Part shown: positions 1-9,051 of the stretch, in pieces | Layout: every line of letters starts with the position of its first letter | Position numbering within the stretch: the stretch's first letter is position 1 | Assembly: GCA_946539855.1 (NCBI GenBank) | Contig: CAMNHV010000003.1 | Span: forward strand, 1-64,000 | Origin: CAG-791 sp002449595 | Lineage (GTDB): Bacteria > Bacillota > Clostridia > Lachnospirales > Lachnospiraceae | Length of the DNA: 64,000 nucleotides | Direction: 5' to 3' | Notes under the pieces: model-generated | The model's database searches: none | The model's input: only the letters and a program-made list of their open reading frames with translations | Told to the model about the DNA's origin: nothing | Made by a program: the position numbers and the translations under genes

Positions 1-20
1 TCTGCGATGTAGGTTTTCAT
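1..20 (-). CDS. Start of a gene running off the left edge
   Basis: An ATG at 20-18 on the minus strand opens a frame reading MKTYIA before the window ends. A weak GGATAA ribosome binding site lies about 8 bases upstream. It follows the stop of the membrane protein gene at 66 by 45 bases in the same direction, so it is probably the next gene of the surface-glycan locus. Nothing can be said about its product from six codons. Confidence 0.4.
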
Positions 21-65
21 TGAATTATCCATAACACTTTATTCTATCATTTTTTGTATTTATTT

Positions 66-1907
66 TCAGCCGCGGCTTACCTTGAAGATGCGCCAGGACT
101 CCGAGACGGCATCTTCCTGCTCGACGCGCACCGGGATTCCCTGCGAGGCGTAGAAGTCGGCCAGCCACTGCACGTCACGTTCCGGCGTCGTGACGAAATA
201 GCAGGTCTCGTCTTCCAGCAGGGATTCCTTCATGGAGGTGAGGGCGTGGGTCCTCAGCTTTTCTTCATAGAGCGGGCTCTTCGAGATCCAGCCGCCCATG
301 AGGTCGTGGTTGCCGGGGTCCGTCTGCTGCCCGAACATCTTCTGGGTGTAGCGCACGGTCGCGTAGACGTCCGTGAAGTAATAGTTCTCCGGGTGCTCCG
401 CGCAGTACGCGACGAAGGCGCGCTCCTCGCGGTTCACGTCTTCTCTTCTGGCGGACTCGGCGTCGGTCTTTCTCAGCTGTCCCGGAATGAACGCCGCCAT
501 CGCGAGGAGGAACAGCGCCGGATAAAGCCAGGAACGTGAGGAAGCAGTCTTTGCCGTGCAGGCAAGGCTCTGCAGGTAGCCGGCAAGAAGAATGATCTCG
601 AGAAGGAACAGGCTGTGCGTGATCCGCTCAGGGTCTCTGCCGCGGTAGAGGATGAACATCCACAGGCCGGTCCGGACGAAGGCCAGAAACAGCAGCGCGC
701 CGAGGCGCTCGAGCGTAGCTTTCTTTCCGGCTGCAGCGGACTTGATGATCTGCGCGAGGCACAGAAGGTAAAGAATGATGCAGGCCGCGCTGTACACGCC
801 GTCCGTGAGGTGGGTGACGCGGTAGACGTAAGCTTTTACGGCACCTTTCAGCTGCACCATCGGATCAAAGCTCGCCGCCTTCTTCTGTCTCGCGTAGTCT
901 CTCACCTGCCAGAGGAGATCCGCGTCGATCCTCTCGTCGAGGCCGAAATTGTAATTGGTCAAAAGCTCCGCGGAAGCCTCCGGAAGCCCGATCGAATCAA
1001 AGAATTCTCCGTCCTCTTCGTAGGTCGGAATGTAGTCCAGATAGAAGTCGTAGACTTCCGTCCGCGCGTCGAACAGGTCGCGGAATTCCCGCCACTCCGC
1101 CGAGGAGCAGGCCGCGCGGTCCGCCGCGAGGCCGGCCGCCATGCCGATCCCGATCATGAGGACCGTGAGGATCGCGGTCATGATGTTTTTCTTGGAAAAG
1201 AGCTTGTCTTCCGCCCTCGTCTGCATCACGAAGCGGAACACCATGCCCGTCAGAACGAGCGGAAGCATGAGCGCTGTCATCTCTGTCCGAATGAGGAACG
1301 CGAAGATAATGAGCAGCACGGGCGGTAATTCCCGACATACTGTCTCCTTCAAATTCACGCCCAAAATGGATCCTAAGGACTTCTGCGAGGCCCCGCTCAT
1401 GGACGAATTCCGCACAGATTCGCCCTCGGCGCGCTCCCCCGGAAACTGAATCAAATACGCCGCCGCACCGCACAGCATCCCGACCGTCAGCGTGTACTGC
1501 ACGAACACGTAGTGCGGCAGGAGCAGCGCCGCAGCCGCGACTGCGCCGGTCATCAGGGCGAGGGCGCCGTCTGCTTTTCCGAAGGTTTTGGCCTGCACCG
1601 CGCAGGCGCGGTTCAGCACGAGGAACAGGCTGCCGAACTGGCAGGCGAGCAGAAACAGGCCGTACCAGTCCACCGACCGCGTGATCCTGTAGAACAGGCT
1701 CACCAGGCCGCTGACCGGAAACAGCATCTGGATGTTGCGCGCGCTCGGCGTCCCCGTGTAGACGCCCGAGATGATGTCCTTCATCCAGACGTCGTCGTTG
1801 ATGTCGAACCAGAAATCATAGCGGAGCGCGAGCAGCAGGATGAGCGCCGCCGTCACGCCGGCGGCCGCCGCAGTCCTTTTCAATTTGGCGTCTCCAAATA
1901 TCTTCAT
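66..1907 (-). CDS. Polytopic membrane protein, GT-C-like glycosyltransferase candidate
   Basis: This 613-residue protein has about ten hydrophobic segments and a large C-terminal extracytoplasmic region. Just after the first membrane helix comes an acidic stretch, DINDDVWMK, in the place where GT-C glycosyltransferases carry their catalytic acidic residues. The ATG at 1907 overlaps the TGA of the aminotransferase as ATGA, which argues for this start over the longer frame from 1949. GT-C enzymes use lipid-phosphate sugars on the outer face of the membrane, which fits a glycan locus with a flippase. The family assignment is inferred from topology and one motif. A polymerase or a membrane protein of unknown role remains possible. 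Confidence 0.7.
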   Translation of the reverse strand: MKIFGDAKLKRTAAAAGVTAALILLLALRYDFWFDINDDVWMKDIISGVYTGTPSARNIQMLFPVSGLVSLFYRITRSVDWYGLFLLACQFGSLFLVLNRACAVQAKTFGKADGALALMTGAVAAAALLLPHYVFVQYTLTVGMLCGAAAYLIQFPGERAEGESVRNSSMSGASQKSLGSILGVNLKETVCRELPPVLLIIFAFLIRTEMTALMLPLVLTGMVFRFVMQTRAEDKLFSKKNIMTAILTVLMIGIGMAAGLAADRAACSSAEWREFRDLFDARTEVYDFYLDYIPTYEEDGEFFDSIGLPEASAELLTNYNFGLDERIDADLLWQVRDYARQKKAASFDPMVQLKGAVKAYVYRVTHLTDGVYSAACIILYLLCLAQIIKSAAAGKKATLERLGALLFLAFVRTGLWMFILYRGRDPERITHSLFLLEIILLAGYLQSLACTAKTASSRSWLYPALFLLAMAAFIPGQLRKTDAESARREDVNREERAFVAYCAEHPENYYFTDVYATVRYTQKMFGQQTDPGNHDLMGGWISKSPLYEEKLRTHALTSMKESLLEDETCYFVTTPERDVQWLADFYASQGIPVRVEQEDAVSESWRIFKVSRG

Positions 1908-3046
1908 CTGCGATAGAACGCGAGGATCGCCTCCGCGACCTCGGTGCACTCATCTTCCGTGAGCTGGAAATACATCGGAAGCCGGACGAGCCGCTCGCTC
2001 TCCCGCGTCGTGTAGACGTCCTCGCCGTGGAACCGTCCGAAGCGGAGGCCGGCGGGCGACGAGTGGAGCGGCACATAGTGGAAGACCGCGAGGATGCCGC
2101 GCTCCTTCAGCCAGTCGATCAGCGCGGTGCGCTCCGCAAGGTCCTTCACCTTGATGTAAAACATGTGCGCGTTGTGGACGCAGCCTTCGGGCACGGTCGG
2201 CAGGTCGATCCTGCCTTCCTTAGCGAGGGGCGTCAGCATCTCATAGTACTGGTTCCAGCGGGCGAGGCGCGCATTGTTGATCTCGTCCGCGCGCTCGAGC
2301 TGCGCGTAGAGATACGCGGCGTTCAGGTCGCCCGGCAGATAGGAGGAGCCGTAGTCCACCCAGCGGTACTTGTCCACCTGCCCACGGAAGAACCTGCTCC
2401 GGTCCGTTCCCTTTTCGCGCAGGATCTCGGCCGCCTCGAAGTCCTCCTGCGTCTTCATGAGGATCGCGCCGCCCTCTCCCATGCTGTAGTTCTTGGTCTC
2501 GTGGAAGCTGAACGTGCCGAACCTGCCGAAGGTCCCCAGCTGCTTCCCGTGGTACGTCGCGAGCGGCGCGTGCGCCGCGTCCTCGACGACGTCGATTCCG
2601 TGCTTTTCGGCGATCGCCATGATGCGGTCCATCTCGCAGGCGACGCCGGCGTTGTGCATCACTGCGATCGCGCGCGTCTTCTCCGTGATCGCGTCCTCGA
2701 TGAGATTCTCATCGATGTTCATCGTATCCGGCCGAATGTCAACGAAGACCGGCACGCCGCCCCGGAGGGCGATCGCGTCCGCGGCGGAGCAGAAGGTGTA
2801 GGAGGGCGTGATGACCTCGTCCCCCGGCTCGATCTTCAGCAGGTGCATCGTCATCTCCAGCGCGTGCGTGCAGGAGCTCGTCAGCAGCACTCTGTCGATT
2901 CCCATTCTCTCCTCGAGCCACTTACTGCACTTCGCGGTAAAGGGTCCGTCGCCGCAGATCTTGTGATTCTCTTCCGCGGCGATCCGCATGTTTTCCATGC
3001 AGCCTTCTACATACGGGGGCATATTGAACGGTATTTTTAAAGTCAT
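1904..3046 (-). CDS. wecE: dTDP-4-amino-4,6-dideoxygalactose transaminase (WecE/RffA type)
   Basis: This 380-residue DegT/DnrJ/EryC1/StrS aminotransferase resembles E. coli WecE along its whole length. Shared segments include IPFNMPP at the start, CGDGPFT, EPGDEVITPSYTF, VFVDIRPDTMNIDE, VACEMD, REKGTDRS and FFRGQVDKY. The PLP-binding lysine is Lys185 in SFHETKNYS. WecE converts dTDP-4-keto-6-deoxyglucose to dTDP-4-amino-4,6-dideoxygalactose using glutamate. PseC of the pseudaminic acid pathway is in the same fold class, but the sequence follows WecE, so a second amino sugar is the better reading. The gene lies between two membrane glycosyltransferase candidates and overlaps the downstream one by ATGA. 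Confidence 0.9.
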   Translation of the reverse strand: MTLKIPFNMPPYVEGCMENMRIAAEENHKICGDGPFTAKCSKWLEERMGIDRVLLTSSCTHALEMTMHLLKIEPGDEVITPSYTFCSAADAIALRGGVPVFVDIRPDTMNIDENLIEDAITEKTRAIAVMHNAGVACEMDRIMAIAEKHGIDVVEDAAHAPLATYHGKQLGTFGRFGTFSFHETKNYSMGEGGAILMKTQEDFEAAEILREKGTDRSRFFRGQVDKYRWVDYGSSYLPGDLNAAYLYAQLERADEINNARLARWNQYYEMLTPLAKEGRIDLPTVPEGCVHNAHMFYIKVKDLAERTALIDWLKERGILAVFHYVPLHSSPAGLRFGRFHGEDVYTTRESERLVRLPMYFQLTEDECTEVAEAILAFYRR

Positions 3047-3064
3047 CTCACTCCTTCCGGGGCA

Positions 3065-4849
3065 TCACTGCCGCCCCGCTGTCTCATATACTGTGAACCG
3101 CGCCTGTTCGTGGACGGCGCGATATCCGTTTTCCGTAAGGAATTCCTTAAGCATCTCCGCCTTATCGTGCGTACCGGCCGGGTCAGGCCCGGATTCCGAT
3201 GGATTATCCTTTTCCAGCTGCAAACGATCCTTCATCTCTCCGGAGACGACGATCGCGGGGAAGTCGCCCCTCTCCTGCGCCGCCGCGAGTTCTTCCTGCA
3301 TCTGCGCCGCGGGATAGCTGTCGAGGTCCGGCCAGAGGTTCGAGAGGACCGGCTCCATGCCAAGGACGTAGTGCAGGCCGGGGATATTGCCGTACGCGAG
3401 AAGCTTCCCCTGATGATCCGCAAAGTAGTCCGCGATCTGCGCGATCTCCTGTGCGCTGGCCGGTGTCGTGTGCATTCCCTTTATGGTCGCCGGGGCTTCC
3501 ATGACAGCGCTCCGTTTCGTGCCGTCCGTGCCGTCGCCGAAGGCGAAGCCCGCGTGGAACAGCATTCCCTGTGCGAGAAGCATCGCGAAGCAGGCGAGCG
3601 CCATCGTGTTCCATGCGAAGGTGCCGTTGAAGCGCCGCGCCTCCTGCCAGTAGCGCCGGAGCATCCAGATCCCGAACGGCGCGATGATGAACATGTTGTT
3701 CAGCACCGGGAAGGTGTAATTGTTGGAGCCGAGCGGCGTGATCAGGATCAGCAGGAGGACGGCGGCCGACAGGAACTGCTCGTCCGGCCCTCCGCCGAAG
3801 CGGCCCGTCATGCCGATGAGGCCCAGGCACGCCGTGAGGATGATCCAGACCATGCCCCACTCAAACATGCACCAGTAATCCTGGTAATTGACGGTAAACA
3901 TCCCGCGCCCGTAGAAGAACCGGAACAGGATGACGATGCCGGCGAGGTACAGGATCCGCGCGATCATCCTCCGCCCGCGCATCATCGGAAGGCGGAACAT
4001 CACGATGCCCGCGGCGACGCACGGGAGCATGATGAGGATCCAGCGCATCGTGTGGCCGTAGGCGTCGAGCGTGCTCGCGAGCATGCTAAGCATCGTGTAG
4101 TCCGACGCCTCTTTCGTCATGGAGAACAGCTGCGGGATCATGGAAAACCACGCGCCCGCGCCGTGGCGCAGCATCAGCGGGATCATGCCGATCAGGAGTC
4201 CAGCGGCATACCCGAGGAGGCAAAGAGCCGTGATGCGGAGCGTTTCCGTGCTTTTCCTGCGGATCACTGCTGCGTGAAACCACACGGCGAGGATCAGCGC
4301 CGCCTGCGGCAGGTTGGAGAAGCGGACCAGCACGTTCAGGCCGAGGCACAGCCCTGCAAGCACGAAGTACACCCGGTTCTCCGGGACGGACGACACCGCC
4401 ATGAACAGGAACAGCACCGCGAGCGTCACGAAGACGTACGTCAGCGTGTTGTAGAGGATGACGGTCGGGCACCAGCACAGCGACACCGCGGCCATCTCCC
4501 CGAGAAAAGCCATCCATCCGGGCATCATGCGATGCAGCATGTGGTAGGCTGCGAGCGCCGTGACGCTGATCAGGAGGCCGGTCAGCAGGTTCATGCCGGC
4601 GAGCGATCCGCCGGGCGCGATCTTCAAGAGAAAGCTCCCCACGCGGTTTGCGAGGAACGTCGCGAAGTACCACGTGCTCGCGGTCCCCTCCTTGCCGAGG
4701 AACGCGTAATTCGAGAGCGAGTACGTCGTGTCCGCGAGATCGAGCCCCTGGCGGAACTGGATGAGCGGCCAGACGAGAAGGATCAGCGGGAAGAGGAAGC
4801 GCTCCGCGGGGCGCTGGAATTTTTTCAGTTTGGGCATCAGATCTTTCAC
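3065..4849 (-). CDS. Polytopic membrane protein, GT-C-like
   Basis: This 594-residue protein has roughly eleven hydrophobic helices followed by a soluble C-terminal part of about 140 residues. After the first helix it carries LDLADTTYS, an aspartate-containing loop like the one after helix 1 in GT-C glycosyltransferases. It starts at 4849 with an ATGA overlap to the acyltransferase gene and ends 18 bases before wecE. A role in transferring or polymerising sugars on the outer membrane face is inferred from topology and neighbours. It is similar in design, but not obviously in sequence, to the protein at 66-1907. I do not recognise a precise family. Confidence 0.7.
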   Translation of the reverse strand: MKDLMPKLKKFQRPAERFLFPLILLVWPLIQFRQGLDLADTTYSLSNYAFLGKEGTASTWYFATFLANRVGSFLLKIAPGGSLAGMNLLTGLLISVTALAAYHMLHRMMPGWMAFLGEMAAVSLCWCPTVILYNTLTYVFVTLAVLFLFMAVSSVPENRVYFVLAGLCLGLNVLVRFSNLPQAALILAVWFHAAVIRRKSTETLRITALCLLGYAAGLLIGMIPLMLRHGAGAWFSMIPQLFSMTKEASDYTMLSMLASTLDAYGHTMRWILIMLPCVAAGIVMFRLPMMRGRRMIARILYLAGIVILFRFFYGRGMFTVNYQDYWCMFEWGMVWIILTACLGLIGMTGRFGGGPDEQFLSAAVLLLILITPLGSNNYTFPVLNNMFIIAPFGIWMLRRYWQEARRFNGTFAWNTMALACFAMLLAQGMLFHAGFAFGDGTDGTKRSAVMEAPATIKGMHTTPASAQEIAQIADYFADHQGKLLAYGNIPGLHYVLGMEPVLSNLWPDLDSYPAAQMQEELAAAQERGDFPAIVVSGEMKDRLQLEKDNPSESGPDPAGTHDKAEMLKEFLTENGYRAVHEQARFTVYETAGRQ

Positions 4850-5997
4850 GGCTGTCTCTCCTCCCGGAACAACCGGTCGACGGTGCGGATCTTTTCCGTA
4901 AACTTCGTCTTACTGATGAGACGAGCGGCGAACGCGAAGAGGATGCTCCGCACCCAGTCCGCGAACAGGCACGCGAAGAAGACCGCCAGCACGCAGCCCG
5001 CCATATGCAGCAGCATCGCGGGCACCGTCCCGGGCACTTCTCCCAGGATCTCCTTCAGGAACGGGAGCCACCGGTCTCTCACGTCCATGTGATTGTGAAT
5101 GAGGTACACGCCGAACGTGTAGGGCGCCGCCTTGCGCACCGCGGTCGCGAATCCGCCCTCCGGGATCTTCACATAGCGGAAAAGCAGAAACAGCCCGATC
5201 GCGGCTGTCAGCACCAGTAAGGCGTTGTAGTGGAACGGGACCGTCGCGTAGTAGATGAGCGAGAGCGACCTGTGATTCAGCTCCGTGAGCAGCACGGTGA
5301 GCAGGAACGTCGCGAGACTGCTCCCGATGTACAGGAGCGCCGCGCGCCGCGGGGTCGCGAACCGACCTGCGTCGTACCTGCGGATGTAAGCCGCGATGAG
5401 GTACAGGCAAAGGAACCACCCGAAGTCATAGCCGTAGCGGTCCGTCTGCAGGTGGACCGGGCACACGCTCTTGATCAGGCAGAAAATAACGATGAGGAAC
5501 GCGATCGTAAACTTCAGCTGGCGCCGCGTCAGCCTGTCCGCCGCCGCGTTGAGGAGCGGGGAAAACAGGTACAGGATCACGTAGGAAGTCGCGAACCAGT
5601 AGTGGTTCGAAGAGATCGGAAGCAGGTAGTAGAACATGTCCCAGGAGCCCGCGCCGGCGACCGGCGTGCCGGCCAGCGTGAGGAGCAGCGGGATCAGCAT
5701 GGCATAGAAGTAAACTTCCAGGATGAGCTGGAGGATGCGGCCCAGGCGGAACCCTGAGCGCGAAAGAAAATATCCAGTGATGAGGACGTAGGTGTTCACC
5801 GCGCAGATGCAGAAGGATTCCACGAAGTTGCCGGCGATCCGAAGGCCGGTGACGGGCGCGTCAGGACGCAGCAGAAGATCCGCGCTGTGCATGTAGTGGA
5901 GCGTCACGACCATCAGCATCGCGACGATCCGCAGCAGCTCGTAATTCGCCTGCCTGCGCTCTCTGTATACCGTTCTCTGCGTGCTCCCGCTCTCCAT
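4846..5997 (-). CDS. Acyltransferase 3 family membrane protein (OafA-like)
   Basis: This 383-residue integral membrane protein has about ten helices and begins with the family pattern NYELLRIVAMLMVVTLHY, in which the histidine after helix 1 is the conserved active-site residue. FGVYLIHNHMDV, near the C-terminus, is also typical. Members transfer acetyl or other acyl groups to sugars of surface polysaccharides or lipids. An in-frame ATG at 6054 exists, but the ATG at 5997 has AAAGGTGAG about 7 bases upstream and starts closer to the conserved region, so it was chosen. The gene lies directly after the ABC flippase, which suggests O-acetylation of the same glycan. Confidence 0.85.
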   Translation of the reverse strand: MESGSTQRTVYRERRQANYELLRIVAMLMVVTLHYMHSADLLLRPDAPVTGLRIAGNFVESFCICAVNTYVLITGYFLSRSGFRLGRILQLILEVYFYAMLIPLLLTLAGTPVAGAGSWDMFYYLLPISSNHYWFATSYVILYLFSPLLNAAADRLTRRQLKFTIAFLIVIFCLIKSVCPVHLQTDRYGYDFGWFLCLYLIAAYIRRYDAGRFATPRRAALLYIGSSLATFLLTVLLTELNHRSLSLIYYATVPFHYNALLVLTAAIGLFLLFRYVKIPEGGFATAVRKAAPYTFGVYLIHNHMDVRDRWLPFLKEILGEVPGTVPAMLLHMAGCVLAVFFACLFADWVRSILFAFAARLISKTKFTEKIRTVDRLFREERQP

Positions 5998-6061
5998 GGC
6001 ACTCACCTTTCCGCGGCACTTGTTCTCCACGGCACTCCCGTTCCCATGGCTCACCCGGCGC

Positions 6062-7819
6062 TCAGCGCTCTACTACGACTTTGCCGTCCTTTACGCGGTA
6101 GACCATGTCGCACTTCTCGATCGTCTGCAGCCTGTGGGCGATGATGATCAGCGTCTTGCGCCCGTGCAGCCGGTTGATCGAATCCATGATCGCGGCCTCC
6201 GTCTCATTGTCCAAAGCGCTCGTCGCCTCGTCCAGGACCAGGACTTCCGGGTCCTCGTAGAGGGCGCGCGCGATGCCGATGCGCTGCCTCTGTCCGCCCG
6301 AAATGCGGATGCCGCGCTCGCCGATCCCGGTCTGCAGGCCGTCCGGCAGGCTTCTCACGTGCTCGTCGAGCTGCGCTTCTTTCAGGGCGTTCCAGACTTT
6401 CTCGTCGTCGATCTCCTCTTCCGGGACACCGAACGCGACGTTGTGCCGGATGTCGCTGTCCAGCATGAAGATCGTCTGCGGGATGTAGCCGATGTTCTTC
6501 AGCCATCCCTGGTAGTGCTCCGTGACCGGGACGCCATCCGCGAGGACTTCTCCCGATTCCGTCCGCAGGAGACCGAGCATGATGTCTACGATAGTAGTTT
6601 TTCCCGCGCCGGACGTACCCACGATACCGACCGAGCGGCCGACGGGGATCGTCATGTCCGCGTGGTCGAAGATCAGGGGCTCGGTGTTCGGATAGCGGTA
6701 GGTGATGTCCTTCAGCTCGATCTTTTCCTTCACAGGAAGCTTTTCGACGGACTGCCTGTTGTTTGCGGCCGCGGCGCTCCTCTCGTAAGAGATCTCGCTG
6801 TCGTTGATCTCCTCCTGCAGGTTCGCGCTGACGTTGTTCAGGAACGGCTCGAAGTAGGAAATGCTCGTCAGGTAGTTGTTGATGCGGTTCGCCGACGGCA
6901 GAAGCCTGGAGGACGCCGCCGCGAACAGGCCGAGCTGCGTCACGAGATCCTGCTCTCGCACGCCGATCTTCAGCATGATCAGCATGTAGCCGATGAGGCC
7001 TGTGATGAAAACCGTCTCGATGAGGAGCCGCGGCGTGGAGTTGAAGATGTTGTACTTCTGGACCGCGTTCACGTAGCCGTCGCCGCACTTCGCGTAGCCC
7101 TCGATGAAGTAGTCCTCGCGGCCGGCGATCTTGATCTCCTTGATCGCCATGACGGATTCCTGGATCCACTTGTAGAGGCCGCTGTAGTAGTTCTGGTTGT
7201 CCGTGCCCGCCTTGCGCATGACCGGCTTGATCACGCTCTTTATGAGGAAAAGTATGGCGACCAGGATCACAGCTACGAAAAGCGTCATTTTCCAGTCGCT
7301 GTACAGCAGCACGAGCACGAGGAAAATGAAGACGATGATCTCGCTCGTCATCTGCAGGATCGTCAGGATCAGCGCGAACACGTTGTTGATGTCGGACGTG
7401 ATGTTTCTCTGGATGACCGCCGTGTCCGCCCCGAGGTAGTACTCGTAAGGGCGGCGCATGAAGCCGATCATCATGCGGCGCGACGTCTCAAACTGGTTGG
7501 TGTAGATGAACCGCAGCAGGACGACATTCTCGAAGAAGAGATAGACGTTCTTCAGGATAAAGACGACGATGATGCCCACCATCATGACGACGGCGAACTG
7601 GCGCACGGACTGCGCGCCGATCAGGCGGTAAATATCTCCGAGGTGCAGCCGGTTCATCTCGATCATCGCGGGATCGATGATCGACGTGATCACGGGAATG
7701 ATCATCGCGATACCCATCGCCTCGAGAAACGCGCCGATGAGCATCATCACGATCAGCAGGCCGACTTTCGCCTTCTGCTTCCCGCTCAGTATGCGGCTGA
7801 TCTTTCTTATCATTTCCAT
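6062..7819 (-). CDS. ABC-type lipid-linked oligosaccharide flippase, PglK-like
   Basis: This 585-residue half-transporter has an N-terminal membrane domain of about six helices and a C-terminal nucleotide-binding domain. Visible motifs are Walker A GTSGAGKTT (about residue 405), the ABC signature ISGGQRQRIGIARALY, Walker B VLVLDEATSALD and the switch histidine in IIIAHRLQTI. The N-terminus (GAFLEAMGIAMIIPVI) and the phrase LLPSANRI before the ATPase domain match the layout of Campylobacter PglK, which flips lipid-linked glycans. It would act as a homodimer in the cytoplasmic membrane. Its place between glycosyltransferase and acyltransferase genes supports glycan export. A drug exporter is less likely given the context. 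Confidence 0.85.
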   Translation of the reverse strand: MEMIRKISRILSGKQKAKVGLLIVMMLIGAFLEAMGIAMIIPVITSIIDPAMIEMNRLHLGDIYRLIGAQSVRQFAVVMMVGIIVVFILKNVYLFFENVVLLRFIYTNQFETSRRMMIGFMRRPYEYYLGADTAVIQRNITSDINNVFALILTILQMTSEIIVFIFLVLVLLYSDWKMTLFVAVILVAILFLIKSVIKPVMRKAGTDNQNYYSGLYKWIQESVMAIKEIKIAGREDYFIEGYAKCGDGYVNAVQKYNIFNSTPRLLIETVFITGLIGYMLIMLKIGVREQDLVTQLGLFAAASSRLLPSANRINNYLTSISYFEPFLNNVSANLQEEINDSEISYERSAAAANNRQSVEKLPVKEKIELKDITYRYPNTEPLIFDHADMTIPVGRSVGIVGTSGAGKTTIVDIMLGLLRTESGEVLADGVPVTEHYQGWLKNIGYIPQTIFMLDSDIRHNVAFGVPEEEIDDEKVWNALKEAQLDEHVRSLPDGLQTGIGERGIRISGGQRQRIGIARALYEDPEVLVLDEATSALDNETEAAIMDSINRLHGRKTLIIIAHRLQTIEKCDMVYRVKDGKVVVER

Positions 7820-7830
7820 TTATGTTTCCT

Positions 7831-8979
7831 TCAGCGGATCTGCTCGTTCTTGCGGTGCACGGAAGGGTCTTCGTAGCGGTCCATGAAGTCGTGCGAGAGG
7901 AAGACCTTCTCTTTAACAAAATGCAGCGAGTCCACGACAGTGTACACCGAGACGACGCGGTCAAAGGACAGGTCCCGGATAAAGTTCAGCATCTCCATCG
8001 GGAACGATCCGGACAGAAGGATCACGCCTTCCTCCGGCGCAAACACGGTCCGGTAGTCGAGGAGATCCCGCGGATGCTGCTTGATCATCACGACGGCGGG
8101 CGTCCCGTCGACGCTCCCGTACTGCGCGACAAGGTCCCGGAAGATCCGCGCTCTCGTCTCGAGATCGCAGAGCGGCTCCGATAAGATGAGGACGCGCGGA
8201 CGATCTTTTCCCTCCGAGAGCTGTCGGTCCAGCTCCTCCATGTTTTCCACAAACAGCTTCAGGAGAACGTCCTTGTCCTCCTGCGTCAGCTCGCTGACCA
8301 GACCGTCGCGCGGAAGCTCCACGTACTTCGGGCACGGGTACTCCAGCCTGGAGATGTCGTTGACTTCCATGTCGATGCAGTACCTGCTCCACCCGTTCTG
8401 GATGAAGATGAGGCCCGTCGACGCCACCTTTGCCTTCAGGTCGAAATGCCCGCGGTTATCAAAGCGGGCCGCGTCGAAATGCTCGATGCAGTTGAGCCCG
8501 TCCTCCACCGCGTGGTAGCGGATCTTCTTATAATTCAGGTAGTAGCCGATCGGATCCGAGTCGCAGAAGACGTAAACGTCTCCGTTCTTCGTCAGGTCGA
8601 CCGGGACAAAAGGCTCTTCCAGCTGCCCCAGCCGCCGGCAGAACCGGATCCGGTTTAAGAGGTTCTTCAGGAGCGAGCCTGTGTCGCGCTTTAGCGGCTC
8701 CAGCTCGGGAAAAGCCGTCTCCGGCTGTTCATCAAATTCTACCACGTTCTCAAACAGACCGCACCCCCGCGCCCTGTCCGCGAGCGTGCCGAAGCGGTTC
8801 GACATCTTCGAGAGGACGAGCGTCGCGGCGCCGGCGATCGCCGTCACCTCCGGGGACAGCGGGTCCGTCGTCTCCGGCATGCCCGCACTGCGCATCGCCC
8901 CGTGCCGCAGGTGGTACTCCTTCAGGCACGTCACGTATGCGTGGTAGAATGTGTGGCAGATGTAGATTCGCTCGTTCAT
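7831..8979 (-). CDS. Putative sialyl-/pseudaminyl-transferase (GT52-like)
   Basis: This 382-residue cytoplasmic protein shows three short motifs shared by bacterial sialyltransferases of GT-B fold. They are an acidic-acidic-glycine motif in HAVEDGLNC (residues 159-161), an HP motif in VMIKQHPRD (302-303), and a late region SGSFPMEML followed by VVSVYTVVDS in place of the usual Ser-Ser/Thr pair. It starts ICHTFYHAYV, like GT52 proteins. The gene is immediately downstream of pseF, pseI and pseG, so the likely donor is CMP-pseudaminic acid rather than CMP-Neu5Ac. The acceptor is unknown. The assignment rests on motif spacing, and confidence in the exact family is moderate. Confidence 0.7.
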   Translation of the reverse strand: MNERIYICHTFYHAYVTCLKEYHLRHGAMRSAGMPETTDPLSPEVTAIAGAATLVLSKMSNRFGTLADRARGCGLFENVVEFDEQPETAFPELEPLKRDTGSLLKNLLNRIRFCRRLGQLEEPFVPVDLTKNGDVYVFCDSDPIGYYLNYKKIRYHAVEDGLNCIEHFDAARFDNRGHFDLKAKVASTGLIFIQNGWSRYCIDMEVNDISRLEYPCPKYVELPRDGLVSELTQEDKDVLLKLFVENMEELDRQLSEGKDRPRVLILSEPLCDLETRARIFRDLVAQYGSVDGTPAVVMIKQHPRDLLDYRTVFAPEEGVILLSGSFPMEMLNFIRDLSFDRVVSVYTVVDSLHFVKEKVFLSHDFMDRYEDPSVHRKNEQIR

Positions 8980-9051
8980 GTTTACTCTTCCGGGCCCTTT
9001 CAGGCGTGTATTTTACGTTCAGCGCTTGCGGGAATCTCGCCGCGCCTGTGT

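Noticed and set aside
1904..3046. Reading the aminotransferase as PseC to complete the pseudaminic acid pathway
   Set aside because: The start, the CGDGPFT block and FFRGQVDKY follow WecE closely, and the gene is separated from pseF-pseI-pseG by membrane protein genes.
3110..5092. A 660-codon open frame on the plus strand opposite the membrane protein and acyltransferase genes
   Set aside because: It is rich in Arg, His and Glu with no recognisable domain, has no ribosome binding site, and mirrors codon bias of the two real genes on the other strand. The same holds for long plus-strand frames at 5981-7876, 29641-31353, 41892-43613, 54981-56675, 56889-58544 and 58496-60634.
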